The translations under genes and the position numbers were made by a program. This document shows, in pieces, positions 34,238-42,728 of a stretch of DNA of 64,000 bases (positions are counted from its first letter, which is position 1; every line of letters begins with the position of its first letter). This stretch comes from an uncultured Eubacteriales bacterium. Its GTDB lineage: Bacteria > Bacillota > Clostridia > Peptostreptococcales > Anaerovoracaceae. The notes below the pieces were generated by a model, which was not told the DNA's origin, made no database searches, and was given only the letters and a program-made list of their open reading frames with translations. Location: assembly GCA_902798745.1 (NCBI GenBank), contig CADBXM010000010.1, forward strand, positions 1-64,000, read 5' to 3'.

Positions 34238-34265
34238 AGACTGCAAGGGGTGCAGTCTCTTTCGA
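34238..34265 (+). terminator. Terminator of lgt
   Basis: AGACTGCA/TGCAGTCT perfect 8-bp stem, loop AGGGG, then CTTTC, starting 4 nt after the stop codon. Confidence 0.75.
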
Positions 34266-34358
34266 AAAAGGGTATTGGGACTAGAGAAGGGATCGAGGTC
34301 GATCCCTCGGCGGCATTATATAAAACGTGTAACTCAATTTCAAGTAGTTGCCGCCAAA

Positions 34359-34424
34359 AGATTAATTTCTGATTAAATCTTCGCCTAATTGTCGACTAAA
34401 TAATGACTAAAGATTGACTATACA
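34359..34424. repeat. Six degenerate 11-bp tandem units between lgt and ychF
   Basis: Consecutive 11-mers AGATTAATTTC, TGATTAAATCT, TCGCCTAATTG, TCGACTAAATA, ATGACTAAAGA and TTGACTATACA share a GAcTAA core at exactly 11-bp spacing. The array runs into the ychF stop codon. Just before it, GGCGGCA and TGCCGCC form an inverted repeat around an AT-rich 33-nt stretch. Confidence 0.55.
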
Positions 34425-35512
34425 TTAAAGAGGAAGTGCATTACATCTCCGTCTTTAACTTCATATTCTTTTCCTTCTGACCTCAGCCAACCTTTTTCTT
34501 TTGCGGCCGAAAGTTTTCCATCCACTTCCATTAATTTTTCATATGAAATGGTTTCAGCGCGGATAAACCCTTTTTCGAAATCTGTATGTATCCTGCCTGC
34601 AGCCTGAGGCGCAAGCGTTCCGCGTTTTATAGTCCAAGCTCTCGTTTCATCCTCGCCCGTGGTAAGGAAACTGATAAGATCGAGCAGTGCATAAGATGAT
34701 TTGATCAGCTTATCAAGGCCTGATTCCGTGATACCGAGCTCAACAAGGAACATCTCTCTTTCCTCATCGTCAAGCTCTGCAAGCTCAGCCTCGACCTTTG
34801 CGCATATGACCACCACCTCTGATCCTTCCTTCGCAGCATATTCCTTTACGGCTTTTACGTAATCGTTATCTCCCTGTGCCACGTCATCCTCTGACACATT
34901 TGCAGCATATATGACCGGCTTGTATGTCAGAAGGTCGAGTGTCTTAACGAAGGCTTTTTCTTCATCGCTGAGGTCTTCCACTTCTCTTGCCGCTCTGCCT
35001 TCCGCGAGAAGGTCGTATATACGTTTTAGAAGTTCCAGTTCTCCTCTTGCGGACTTGTCAGCTTTTGCTGCTTTCTCTGTTTTGGCTATCCTTCTTTCGA
35101 GGACCTCCATATCCGCGATTATAAGCTCTGTATTAATGACTTCTATGTCACTTACCGGATCTATCCTGCCGTCCACGTGGACTACATTATCGTCATTGAA
35201 ACATCTCACTACATGGACAATGGCCTCCACTTCACGTATATGTCCGAGAAATTTATTTCCAAGGCCTTCGCCTTTAGACGCTCCTTTTACCAGACCCGCA
35301 ATATCGCTGAACTCTATAGTCGTATAAATCGTCTTCTTTGAGTTGTACACATTTGAAAGTGTAGTGACTCTCTCATCAGGAACAGTCACTACCCCGACAT
35401 TCGGTTCTATGGTACAGAACGGGTAGTTGGCGGCTTCGGCGCCGGCTTTAGTGATCGCGTTGAAAAGAGTGCTCTTTCCTACATTTGGAAGTCCTACGAT
35501 TCCGAGTTTCAT
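34418..35512 (-). CDS. ychF: Redox-regulated ribosome-associated ATPase YchF
   Basis: A 364-residue Obg-family protein. G1 GLPNVGKSTLFNAIT (7-21), G3 DIAGLVKGASKGEGLG (about 68) and the ATP-favouring NVSE in place of NKxD (about 205) are present, followed by a TGS domain containing TLAPQAAGRIHTDFEKGFIRAE. It hydrolyses ATP rather than GTP and binds ribosomes. AAGGAG precedes the ATG. It converges with lgt across a repeat-bearing intergenic region. Confidence 0.96.
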   Translation of the reverse strand: MKLGIVGLPNVGKSTLFNAITKAGAEAANYPFCTIEPNVGVVTVPDERVTTLSNVYNSKKTIYTTIEFSDIAGLVKGASKGEGLGNKFLGHIREVEAIVHVVRCFNDDNVVHVDGRIDPVSDIEVINTELIIADMEVLERRIAKTEKAAKADKSARGELELLKRIYDLLAEGRAAREVEDLSDEEKAFVKTLDLLTYKPVIYAANVSEDDVAQGDNDYVKAVKEYAAKEGSEVVVICAKVEAELAELDDEEREMFLVELGITESGLDKLIKSSYALLDLISFLTTGEDETRAWTIKRGTLAPQAAGRIHTDFEKGFIRAETISYEKLMEVDGKLSAAKEKGWLRSEGKEYEVKDGDVMHFLFNV

Positions 35513-35543
35513 GCTCTGATGATCTCCTTTATCTCATTAAATC

Positions 35544-35562
35544 GCCCTCCACTCAGGAGGGC
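35544..35562 (-). terminator. Terminator after the STAS-kinase-HATPase gene
   Basis: GCCCTCC/GGAGGGC perfect stem with a 5-nt loop. The minus-strand tail is GATTTAA (weak). The plus side has TTTGTCTTT. It lies between this gene and ychF. Confidence 0.6.
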
Positions 35563-35569
35563 TTTGTCT

Positions 35570-37168
35570 TTACAGGTTTTTCTTAAGTGTCAGTATATTA
35601 CTGCCGTTGATATATTCATATGTCAGATCGTCCATAGTATTCTTGACAAGGAAAATACCAAGTCCTCCGATCTGCCTTTCCTCCGCTGATAGGTTAACAT
35701 TAGGATCTTCTTTGGCGAGCGGATCGTATGGCACGCCGTGGTCGATGAACGTTATCGACACATGGAGAGGATCATCCCCGACCTCTACTCTGACCTTTGC
35801 CATGCCCTTGTCAGGCGAATATGCGTAGTTCGCTATATTGACAAATATCTCTTCTGCTGCAACATCTATCTGCATCTGGGTCTTGAGCGGACATCCGACA
35901 GCCTCCAGTTTACTGTCTATGAATTCGAGAACTTTAGGAAGGTTTTCTGTTATAGCTTCAATGTCCAATTCATTTGGATCGGATCCGTTTACGCTCTGAT
36001 CAGGATCAAACGCGAGCGTTTCAGTTCTATCAAGCAGCTCCATCAGATTCTTCCTCCAGATTTCATATTCGGCCTTGCCTTGCCCCTCAAGATTAAGACC
36101 TCTCTTTACGGATCTAGCGATAAGTCGTGTATACCCTATGATTCGCGCCTTGTCCTCTACATCTCTGATAGCATCTTCATCCTTAGTCCCAAGATATAGT
36201 TCAAGAACCCTTCTCCAGAGTCTTCTTCCCGTCTCCGCGCTGAAGCCTTGGAATGACTCTATACCGTCAGTATCTACTTCAAAAAAGCCGATAAAAGCAT
36301 TGAAAATTGAGCCTAATTCAAATACAGGATGTCCGACTGCCAGAGTATCCATATCGATCAGAAGAACCTCATCATCCTGAAGTTCAAGATTCTTAGTGTG
36401 ATAGTCACCGTGTATCATGCGATTGACTTCAGGAATATCGTTCATCAGCCTTATGAGCTTTTCTGAGTATTCGGCAGGAAGATGCTCTTTGAGCCTCCCG
36501 GCTCTCTCGACGAATTCAGATTTGATGCTCGGGAGTTTTCCTTCCGGCACTTCGGTGCCATGTATCTTCTTGAGCATCTCTACGTATTCTTCTGCGCACC
36601 ATTCGAATTTCTCAGGCTCATCCGCAAGAATCTTCGCAAACGACCGTGCGTTGAGGAACTCGAACACCGAGCCATAGCTATCGCCCACTTTGACTACATC
36701 GTAGGATATAGCAGTAGGTATGCCAAGAATAAGAGCTAGTCTGGCGACTTCTCTTTCATGTTCGATATCCTCGAGCGCATCAGCATTATTATATACTTTT
36801 ACGACATTGTCCTTGTCTATTCTGTATATAGTACCGTTGGCGCCCTTCCCGATCTCCTCGCAGCCTTCGACAGATACTACTTTGTAAGCTTTTTCGACCT
36901 TCATCATCTGATTGAATCCGGTCATATCAAAAATCTCATAAACCTCGGAGTTCACATTGATAACTCTGAGATCAGGATACTTCTTGCGAAGGCGAAGTAT
37001 AACTCTGAGTCCTGCGCTTGAAATGTATTCGAGTTCTTCTGCATCAAGTATCAATGAGCCGGCGTCTACGGCATCGATCTGTGCCTGTATTTCCTTTTCT
37101 ATATCCGCCGCGTTTCCTGAATCGATCCTACCCTTTAGCGCAACAGTCAAAGTATCGTTAGTGGCCAT
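35570..37168 (-). CDS. STAS - APH-like kinase - HATPase fusion (sigma-factor partner-switching protein)
   Basis: A 532-residue protein with three modules. STAS antagonist domain (1-95): EYISSAGLRVIL with phosphorylatable Ser51. Aminoglycoside-phosphotransferase/protein-kinase-like domain (about 105-390): catalytic loop HGDYHTKNLEL and metal segment LLIDMDTLAVG. RsbW/SpoIIAB-like HATPase (about 410-532): N-box AAEEIFVNIANYAY, G1 DHGVPYDPL and G2 GGLGIFLV. An antagonist and its usual kinase are thus in one chain, with a second kinase fold between. It probably works with the 99-residue STAS protein encoded 34 nt upstream. No sigma factor is adjacent. Confidence 0.85.
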   Translation of the reverse strand: MATNDTLTVALKGRIDSGNAADIEKEIQAQIDAVDAGSLILDAEELEYISSAGLRVILRLRKKYPDLRVINVNSEVYEIFDMTGFNQMMKVEKAYKVVSVEGCEEIGKGANGTIYRIDKDNVVKVYNNADALEDIEHEREVARLALILGIPTAISYDVVKVGDSYGSVFEFLNARSFAKILADEPEKFEWCAEEYVEMLKKIHGTEVPEGKLPSIKSEFVERAGRLKEHLPAEYSEKLIRLMNDIPEVNRMIHGDYHTKNLELQDDEVLLIDMDTLAVGHPVFELGSIFNAFIGFFEVDTDGIESFQGFSAETGRRLWRRVLELYLGTKDEDAIRDVEDKARIIGYTRLIARSVKRGLNLEGQGKAEYEIWRKNLMELLDRTETLAFDPDQSVNGSDPNELDIEAITENLPKVLEFIDSKLEAVGCPLKTQMQIDVAAEEIFVNIANYAYSPDKGMAKVRVEVGDDPLHVSITFIDHGVPYDPLAKEDPNVNLSAEERQIGGLGIFLVKNTMDDLTYEYINGSNILTLKKNL

Positions 37169-37202
37169 AATGAACCTCCTGAATGATACTGGTCTTGATC
37201 AA

Positions 37203-37502
37203 TTACTCGATAGTAAGAATGTCAACGAATCCTGTCACGTCAAAGATTTCCATTACAGTATCATTTACGTTGATCAGCTTCATGGTGCCTTTCTGATTCA
37301 TGCTCTTCTGAGCAGTGAGAAGAACTCTTAGCCCTGCTGAAGAAATATACTCAAGATCCTTCATGTCCATAATGAGCTCTGTAACGGCATCCAAAGAATC
37401 CTTCAGCTCTGTTTCGAACTCAGGAGCAGTTACTGTGTCGAGTCTTCCTTCAAGAGCGACCATCAGCTTTTCGCCATCAAGATTTTTATTGATATTAAGC
37501 AT
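37203..37502 (-). CDS. STAS-domain anti-sigma factor antagonist
   Basis: A 99-residue single-domain SpoIIAA/RsbV-like protein. The phosphorylation-site segment LEYISSAGLRVLL (Ser55) and EIFDVTGF closely match the N-terminal STAS of the downstream fusion, implying duplication. It likely binds the HATPase domain of that fusion and is inactivated by its phosphorylation. It is the first gene of a two-gene unit. Confidence 0.9.
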   Translation of the reverse strand: MLNINKNLDGEKLMVALEGRLDTVTAPEFETELKDSLDAVTELIMDMKDLEYISSAGLRVLLTAQKSMNQKGTMKLINVNDTVMEIFDVTGFVDILTIE

Positions 37503-37597
37503 TTTTATTCCTCCGTTTAACAGAATTTTATATACCCTATTATTTTAGCACAATCTGTGATAATTTTTGAGAACAACATTCGGAGATTACACAAAAA

Positions 37598-38617
37598 ATG
37601 AAAGTTTTTACAAGAGATTACAGGATCACAGGTGAATACCACCCTTTGTGGAACGAATACTTCGGCGGAATGAATCCATGTGTACTCGATATAGAGGCAA
37701 CCGGACTTGACCGCTCACGCTGCAAGGTAATACTTGTAGGACTTATGACGCGTACAGAAAGCGGTGTCAGGATCACTCAATTCCTCGCTGAAAACCACTA
37801 CGAGGAATCGAAGGTGCTTGAAGCATCGATGGACATGATCGAAGAAGAAGGCATAGACTATCTGATCACATTCAACGGATATGCCTACGATATTCCGTTT
37901 ATCAACGCAAGGTTGGATGCGTGTATGGACGGGCGCCATATTCATATGTATCATTTTGACCTTTACCGTTTCCTCAGAAAAGCCACCGATATCAGGACTC
38001 GAGTCGATTCTATGAGCCAAATGTCTCTGGAAGATCACTATGGCATTTTTTCGGATAGAGGAGATACCATTACCGGTAAAGAAAGCGTTACACTCTTTGA
38101 TCAATACGCTATCAGCGGCAACAGCACTCTCGAAAAAATCATACTAACACATAACCGTGAAGATGTTCTCCACCTCCACAGGCTCATGTATCTCGCACTC
38201 GCCGATATCCCGGGAGATTCTTCAAATGCAAAGGAATCCAGCATAGCACCTGATATCCATACAGCGCTTTCGGCATACGGCTTTCCTGCAGCAGAAGGAA
38301 GATTCAGCGTGCGTCCTTATATACAACAAAGGAACAATACTCTCCGTATCACCGGAGAACAGATCATCGATCCTTTCTCGGGCGCTTATTTCCCTGATAC
38401 AGACAACCCTCTCACTGTCAGTTTCAGCGCGTCAACATCTTCCTTCGAAATCGACGCCCCTATCTCGCGCCACGGCGATGATTTCTATATGGATCTGCAT
38501 CCTCTTCACCTTGAAAATCTAAATGACGAGGATAATATAAACGGCTACCTGATATTAGGTAGCCGAAGCATCAATCTTATCTCACGTATTCTTATAACCG
38601 ATTATGCATCGCGCTGA
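37598..38617 (+). CDS. YprB-like RNase H-fold exonuclease
   Basis: A 339-residue protein with an RNase_H_2 (YprB) domain at about 25-205. DEDD-type acidic residues are in VLDIEATGLD (about 30-34), ITFNGYAYDIPFIN (Asp, about 97) and HNREDVLHL (Asp, about 190), so 3'-5' exonuclease chemistry is plausible. The C-terminal 130 residues show no known motif. The usual B. subtilis partner YprA helicase is not nearby. GGAG lies 12 nt before the ATG. It ends 4 nt from the convergent yitT-like gene. Confidence 0.8.
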   Translation: MKVFTRDYRITGEYHPLWNEYFGGMNPCVLDIEATGLDRSRCKVILVGLMTRTESGVRITQFLAENHYEESKVLEASMDMIEEEGIDYLITFNGYAYDIPFINARLDACMDGRHIHMYHFDLYRFLRKATDIRTRVDSMSQMSLEDHYGIFSDRGDTITGKESVTLFDQYAISGNSTLEKIILTHNREDVLHLHRLMYLALADIPGDSSNAKESSIAPDIHTALSAYGFPAAEGRFSVRPYIQQRNNTLRITGEQIIDPFSGAYFPDTDNPLTVSFSASTSSFEIDAPISRHGDDFYMDLHPLHLENLNDEDNINGYLILGSRSINLISRILITDYASR

Positions 38618-38621
38618 TCGA

Positions 38622-39692
38622 TCAGCCGTCGATCTTTGTGATATCCGAGAAGCCCTTTCCCGAGCCCCAGACTGAAGCAACAGAAGTAATCGATACAAAA
38701 GCTCTAGGGTCATGCTTCGCCAGATATCTTTTGATTATAAAGCTTTCGCGAGGTGTACAGATAATTTTTATCTGTTCCATTTTCTCCCCTGTATACCCTC
38801 CGGTTATCTCAAGACTTGTAGCACCTCTTCCAAGATCGGTGATCACGAACTTCTTAAGTTCTTCCGGTTTATGTGTTACCACATTGAGCTCAACTATACG
38901 CCCGCCTATGCCGTACATCACGCCTTCTCCCACCTTAGTGGATATGTATGTTATAACGACTGCGTACATCGCGATATTTACACCGAAAACAAAAGCGCTG
39001 GCGATGATGACCACTACATTTATAGCAAAGTTCAGATAGTTGAGACTTATATGTGGCATCATGCGGTACTTTATTATCTTTGCTATTGAATCAGACCCGC
39101 CTGAAGAAAAGCCGGCTTTGAACGTGAGTCCGTTTGATATACCAAATAAACAGCCGGTCACCAATGCCACGAGAAGCAGATCGTCACTCTTTATTATCAC
39201 AAGTCCCGACAATTCGAATAGAAGCATCACTAGCGGGTATGCAAATGACATGAATATGATCTTTCGAAGCTCTTTTACGCCAAGAGAGAACCATACCACT
39301 ACCGCTACTATCATAGCTAATGCGTAATAAATCAGTGAGTAGTTCCAGGCCGTATAGTGCTGTATGATCCTGCTTATACCACTGAGGCCTCCGCAAGTGA
39401 GATCATTTGGGATCATGACAGAGATCGTACCAAGAGACCCGATGATGACACCGAGCAACGCAAGAGCGTATTCTTCTGCCCTAACTCTCAGTTTTGAATG
39501 ACCGTGGAACTCCGGATCATCCGCGTATATATTGTTGGCTTCTTTTGTGACTTCAGTATCTTTTTCAAGCTTTTCATCCAAAGCCTCTATCGCGGAATTA
39601 TCATCCGGAATAATGTCATGTATTATGTTGTGATGCTCCTTCATGTGAGCATTTTTCAGTTTTTTGCTGTGTTTTTCTTTGTTATCTGCCAT
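38622..39692 (-). CDS. YitT family membrane protein
   Basis: A 356-residue protein. A charged 75-residue N-terminal cytoplasmic region (many His, Lys, Asp) is longer than usual. Five or six membrane helices follow (about 75-265), with PNDLTCGGLSGISRI and GFSSGGSDSIAKIIKY typical of YitT. The C-terminal DUF2179 domain (about 270-350) has KIICTPRESFIIKRYLAK and GKGF. Transport function is presumed but unknown. It lies 1 nt after the methyltransferase gene, so it is co-transcribed. Confidence 0.88.
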   Translation of the reverse strand: MADNKEKHSKKLKNAHMKEHHNIIHDIIPDDNSAIEALDEKLEKDTEVTKEANNIYADDPEFHGHSKLRVRAEEYALALLGVIIGSLGTISVMIPNDLTCGGLSGISRIIQHYTAWNYSLIYYALAMIVAVVVWFSLGVKELRKIIFMSFAYPLVMLLFELSGLVIIKSDDLLLVALVTGCLFGISNGLTFKAGFSSGGSDSIAKIIKYRMMPHISLNYLNFAINVVVIIASAFVFGVNIAMYAVVITYISTKVGEGVMYGIGGRIVELNVVTHKPEELKKFVITDLGRGATSLEITGGYTGEKMEQIKIICTPRESFIIKRYLAKHDPRAFVSITSVASVWGSGKGFSDITKIDG

Positions 39693-39693
39693 T

Positions 39694-40977
39694 TCAGTTT
39701 ACCTCTGCAGCATATTCTCTCCCGAATATATCCACCACTGTAAGTGCAGGCCTACCATCCGAAATAAATGTTATCTCTTCCGACTTTATATCAAATATGT
39801 ATTTGCATTCGAATTTTCCGTCGAAGTCAGGATCGACCATCACATGATCGGCAAACTGCAGTCTGTCCGATACTATGGCTTCGTCCACATATGCCCTGTC
39901 CTTCATTCGTATCGATCCTGTTTCTATATCGGGTACAAAGTCCGTAAGACTGCATCTGTAGAGATATCTACCATCTGCAAGCTCGTCCCTGCTTATAACC
40001 GTTATATCTGCCCTACCGGTCCGTCCTGAAGCTTCTGTTTCTCTCAGAAATCTGAATTCAGCGCCAGCTTTTTTAAGGCGTTTACGGCTCATTGCCGCGG
40101 CGAGTTCCTCCGAATCGCAACCCGCGAACACCCTTCCGAGCTCATATGACGCCTCGAGAACGCTACCGCTGCCGCAGAAGAAATCCCCTACAAGATCGCC
40201 TTCCTCTGTAGAAGCTTCGATTATTCGCCTAGCCAGTTCCAGCGGCTTCTGAGTAGCATAGCCTGTCCTCTCTGCTGATGTCCTTCCGACCATGTCTATG
40301 TTCCAGACGTCTTTCATATTCACAAGTGTATACCAGCCTTTTTCATCCTGGTATTCCTTGACGCCTTTGAATCTGTATGCCTTGTAATCTCTGTTATACG
40401 ATTTCTCGGTAGGTACGTTTATATGATAAGCCTTTGTCTTTGAGTAAACCAGTATCGTATCATGCTTTCTGGCAAAGTGCTTCTTTCCCGAGCCTCCGGA
40501 TTTATAGCACCAAACGATCTCGTTTACGAAATTCCCGGCACCCATAAGTTCATCTAGAACAAGCTTGATATAGTGAGATGAATGCCAGTCGAGATGGACC
40601 CACATCAAACCGTCATCGGCAAGTAGATCTTTCATCATCAGGAGCCTCGCAGTCATGTTTTCAATATAGTACTCGAGGTTTCTGTCAAACTTATCGTCGT
40701 ATGCCAGATGGTGTATCCTATATGACTTCCCTTCAGCCCCAGTGACTTTGACGGAGGCGTTGAAAGAAGATCTGGTAAAAAACGGTGGGTCGATATATAT
40801 CAGCTTGAACGCGCCGGAGCACCCCCTCTCGAGGAGTTCCTTCATATACGTCAAATTGTCTCCGAGGAACAACTCGTTACCGGGCAATTCGGTGGAAAGC
40901 GAAACAGAACCCCGCACGGATTCGTACAGGGCTCTTCCTTTTTTTATTCCTTCAAGTATCTGCTCGATGGTCGTCAT
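39694..40977 (-). CDS. Orphan site-specific DNA methyltransferase (amino-MTase)
   Basis: A 427-residue N6-adenine/N4-cytosine methyltransferase. Motif IV DPPF (63-66) precedes motif I, GDFFCGSGSVLEASYELGR (about 260), i.e. beta-type order. ATQKPLELARRIIEAS precedes motif I. The last 110 residues have no motif I can name and may aid target recognition. No restriction enzyme gene is adjacent, and the only close partner is a small P-loop protein 3 nt upstream. Target sequence unknown. It may be a regulatory methylase. Confidence 0.85.
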   Translation of the reverse strand: MTTIEQILEGIKKGRALYESVRGSVSLSTELPGNELFLGDNLTYMKELLERGCSGAFKLIYIDPPFFTRSSFNASVKVTGAEGKSYRIHHLAYDDKFDRNLEYYIENMTARLLMMKDLLADDGLMWVHLDWHSSHYIKLVLDELMGAGNFVNEIVWCYKSGGSGKKHFARKHDTILVYSKTKAYHINVPTEKSYNRDYKAYRFKGVKEYQDEKGWYTLVNMKDVWNIDMVGRTSAERTGYATQKPLELARRIIEASTEEGDLVGDFFCGSGSVLEASYELGRVFAGCDSEELAAAMSRKRLKKAGAEFRFLRETEASGRTGRADITVISRDELADGRYLYRCSLTDFVPDIETGSIRMKDRAYVDEAIVSDRLQFADHVMVDPDFDGKFECKYIFDIKSEEITFISDGRPALTVVDIFGREYAAEVN

Positions 40978-40980
40978 TCC

Positions 40981-41403
40981 TTAATTGAGTACTTCCATAT
41001 CGTCAAAGTTGACACCTATCATTTCCTCAAGCTCTGCACTCACGCTGAGTATGAAGTCGATGCCGGATTCTTTGGATATGGTCTTGATCTTTTCAATAAA
41101 GCTTGGGAGAACCTCGAGCGCGAAGTCTCTGTGCCTCATGATACCGTCAAGGAAGATGGTCTCTATATCGTTGTCGCTGCTCATTATTCCAAACAGGAAA
41201 CCGATATACTCATCTTCATTTGTAATGTGCGGGAAATCTTCCATGCACACGACTCTGATCTTATAGTCTAGGTCGTAAATAAGTCTGGAATTCTTATTGA
41301 TAAAGACGATGCTGCCTCTGGCGGATCGGACCGCGTCGTTTGCGAGCTCGATCATCCTTTTGGTCTTACCGCTACCTTTATGTCCTATCAAAAGTTTTAC
41401 CAT
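40981..41403 (-). CDS. Small P-loop NTPase, function unknown
   Basis: A 140-residue single-domain protein with Walker A GHKGSGKT (7-14) and a Walker B-like IETIFLDGIM (about 80). It lacks HEXXH or nuclease motifs. It may be a kinase-like or AAA-like minimal NTPase. GGAGGG lies before the ATG. It precedes the DNA methyltransferase by 3 nt, so the two are made together and may act together. Confidence 0.7.
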   Translation of the reverse strand: MVKLLIGHKGSGKTKRMIELANDAVRSARGSIVFINKNSRLIYDLDYKIRVVCMEDFPHITNEDEYIGFLFGIMSSDNDIETIFLDGIMRHRDFALEVLPSFIEKIKTISKESGIDFILSVSAELEEMIGVNFDDMEVLN

Positions 41404-41480
41404 TGGACTTACCCTCCTTTGTTTTCCCCCCTGAAGTTATTTCAATTATAATATAACACAAGTCAAAGTTGTTCAACAAC

Positions 41481-42716
41481 TTAACAGGCTTTTTTGAAGA
41501 TGCTTCTCATCTCTCCCGCGATATATATCGAACCTGCAACAAGAACACTGTCAGCACCGCTGTTCATTGCTGCCCAAAAAGCTTCTTCGAGTGATCTGCA
41601 GACTGTGCTTTTGCATCCAGCAGAACTTATCATCTCTGAAATCTTTTCAGCGCTTTCAGCTCTTCCGTAGTCTATGGAGACGGCCAGATACTCGCAATCT
41701 TCAATGCCGGAAGTGAGTATATCGACCATGTGTCCGGAATTCTTATCCTTCATGCATCCGAAGATCATAATAGTTCTGCCGATGCCTTTGACCTTTGAAA
41801 ACTCATTGTACTCGTTCACGAGCGCCTGCATAGCGTCCGGATTATGAGCTCCGTCCACTATAAACAAAGGACCTGACTTCTCGTCACTCGCCCCAATGGT
41901 CTCATTCAGTATCTCAAAACGTCCCGGAAGGATAGCTTTTTTGATACCGCGTTCCAATACGTCGCGCGGGACATCTATGCCAACTGCTTTTACTGCAAGC
42001 GCGGCTGTCACAGCGTTTTTCTTCTGGTATTTGCCCTGCATAGCAGGCATAAGGTATCCGTAATCATCTAACGCTGAATTTACATCAATAAACTCTGAAT
42101 CGTTATTTTCTGCCACTTTTTTTATAACATTTCTTACGACTTCGTCATCTGACTGGGAAACCACCGGGACTCTGCGCTTTATGATGCCGGCTTTGTTTTT
42201 TGCCACCTCTTCTACGGTACTGCCAAGTTCTTCGGTGTGGTCCATTCCCACCTGTGTGATAACACATGCCACGGGATGATCGATAGTGTTAGTGGAATCA
42301 AGCATACCGCCCACTCCACATTCCAGCACAACAAAATCAGGCTTTTTCTCGGCAAAGTAAAGATACGCAATAGCTGTGTAAACCTCGAACACTTTCAGAT
42401 TCTTCATCTCATCTGTGTGCAAAATGTTCTCTGCGACACTATTTACCTTTGCGCGGAGCGCATCCATATCTGCCTGCTCTATCATGCAGCGGTCAGAGCC
42501 GTTCCATATCTGTATCCTTTCACACTCTGTTTCAAGATGCGGAGAGGTATAGAGACCCACGCTATATCCTGCCTCCTCAAGTATGGAAGCTATCATTACG
42601 CATGTTGAACCCTTGCCGTTGGTTCCTGCGACATGTATCACTCGGAGATCTTTCTGCGGATCTCCGAGTTCACTCAGCAGTTGATTCATTCTTTTTAATC
42701 CGTCAGCATTTGCCAT
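41481..42716 (-). CDS. folC: Folylpolyglutamate synthase / dihydrofolate synthase
   Basis: A 411-residue Mur-ligase-type enzyme. P-loop HVAGTNGKGSTCVMIASIL (about 28), GGMLDSTNTID (about 135) and FIVDGAHNPDAMQALV (about 285). It adds glutamate to folates and may also make dihydrofolate. The usual 20-25 residue N-terminal helix (family opening before the SELGDPQKDLRVIHV segment) is missing. A TAA lies four codons upstream in frame, and GGAGAG sits before this ATG, so the short form is real. Confidence 0.93.
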   Translation of the reverse strand: MANADGLKRMNQLLSELGDPQKDLRVIHVAGTNGKGSTCVMIASILEEAGYSVGLYTSPHLETECERIQIWNGSDRCMIEQADMDALRAKVNSVAENILHTDEMKNLKVFEVYTAIAYLYFAEKKPDFVVLECGVGGMLDSTNTIDHPVACVITQVGMDHTEELGSTVEEVAKNKAGIIKRRVPVVSQSDDEVVRNVIKKVAENNDSEFIDVNSALDDYGYLMPAMQGKYQKKNAVTAALAVKAVGIDVPRDVLERGIKKAILPGRFEILNETIGASDEKSGPLFIVDGAHNPDAMQALVNEYNEFSKVKGIGRTIMIFGCMKDKNSGHMVDILTSGIEDCEYLAVSIDYGRAESAEKISEMISSAGCKSTVCRSLEEAFWAAMNSGADSVLVAGSIYIAGEMRSIFKKAC

Positions 42717-42728
42717 CGACTCTCTCCG

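Noticed and set aside
39694..41403. A restriction-modification system
   Set aside because: A methyltransferase is clear but the neighbour is a small P-loop protein with no nuclease motif.
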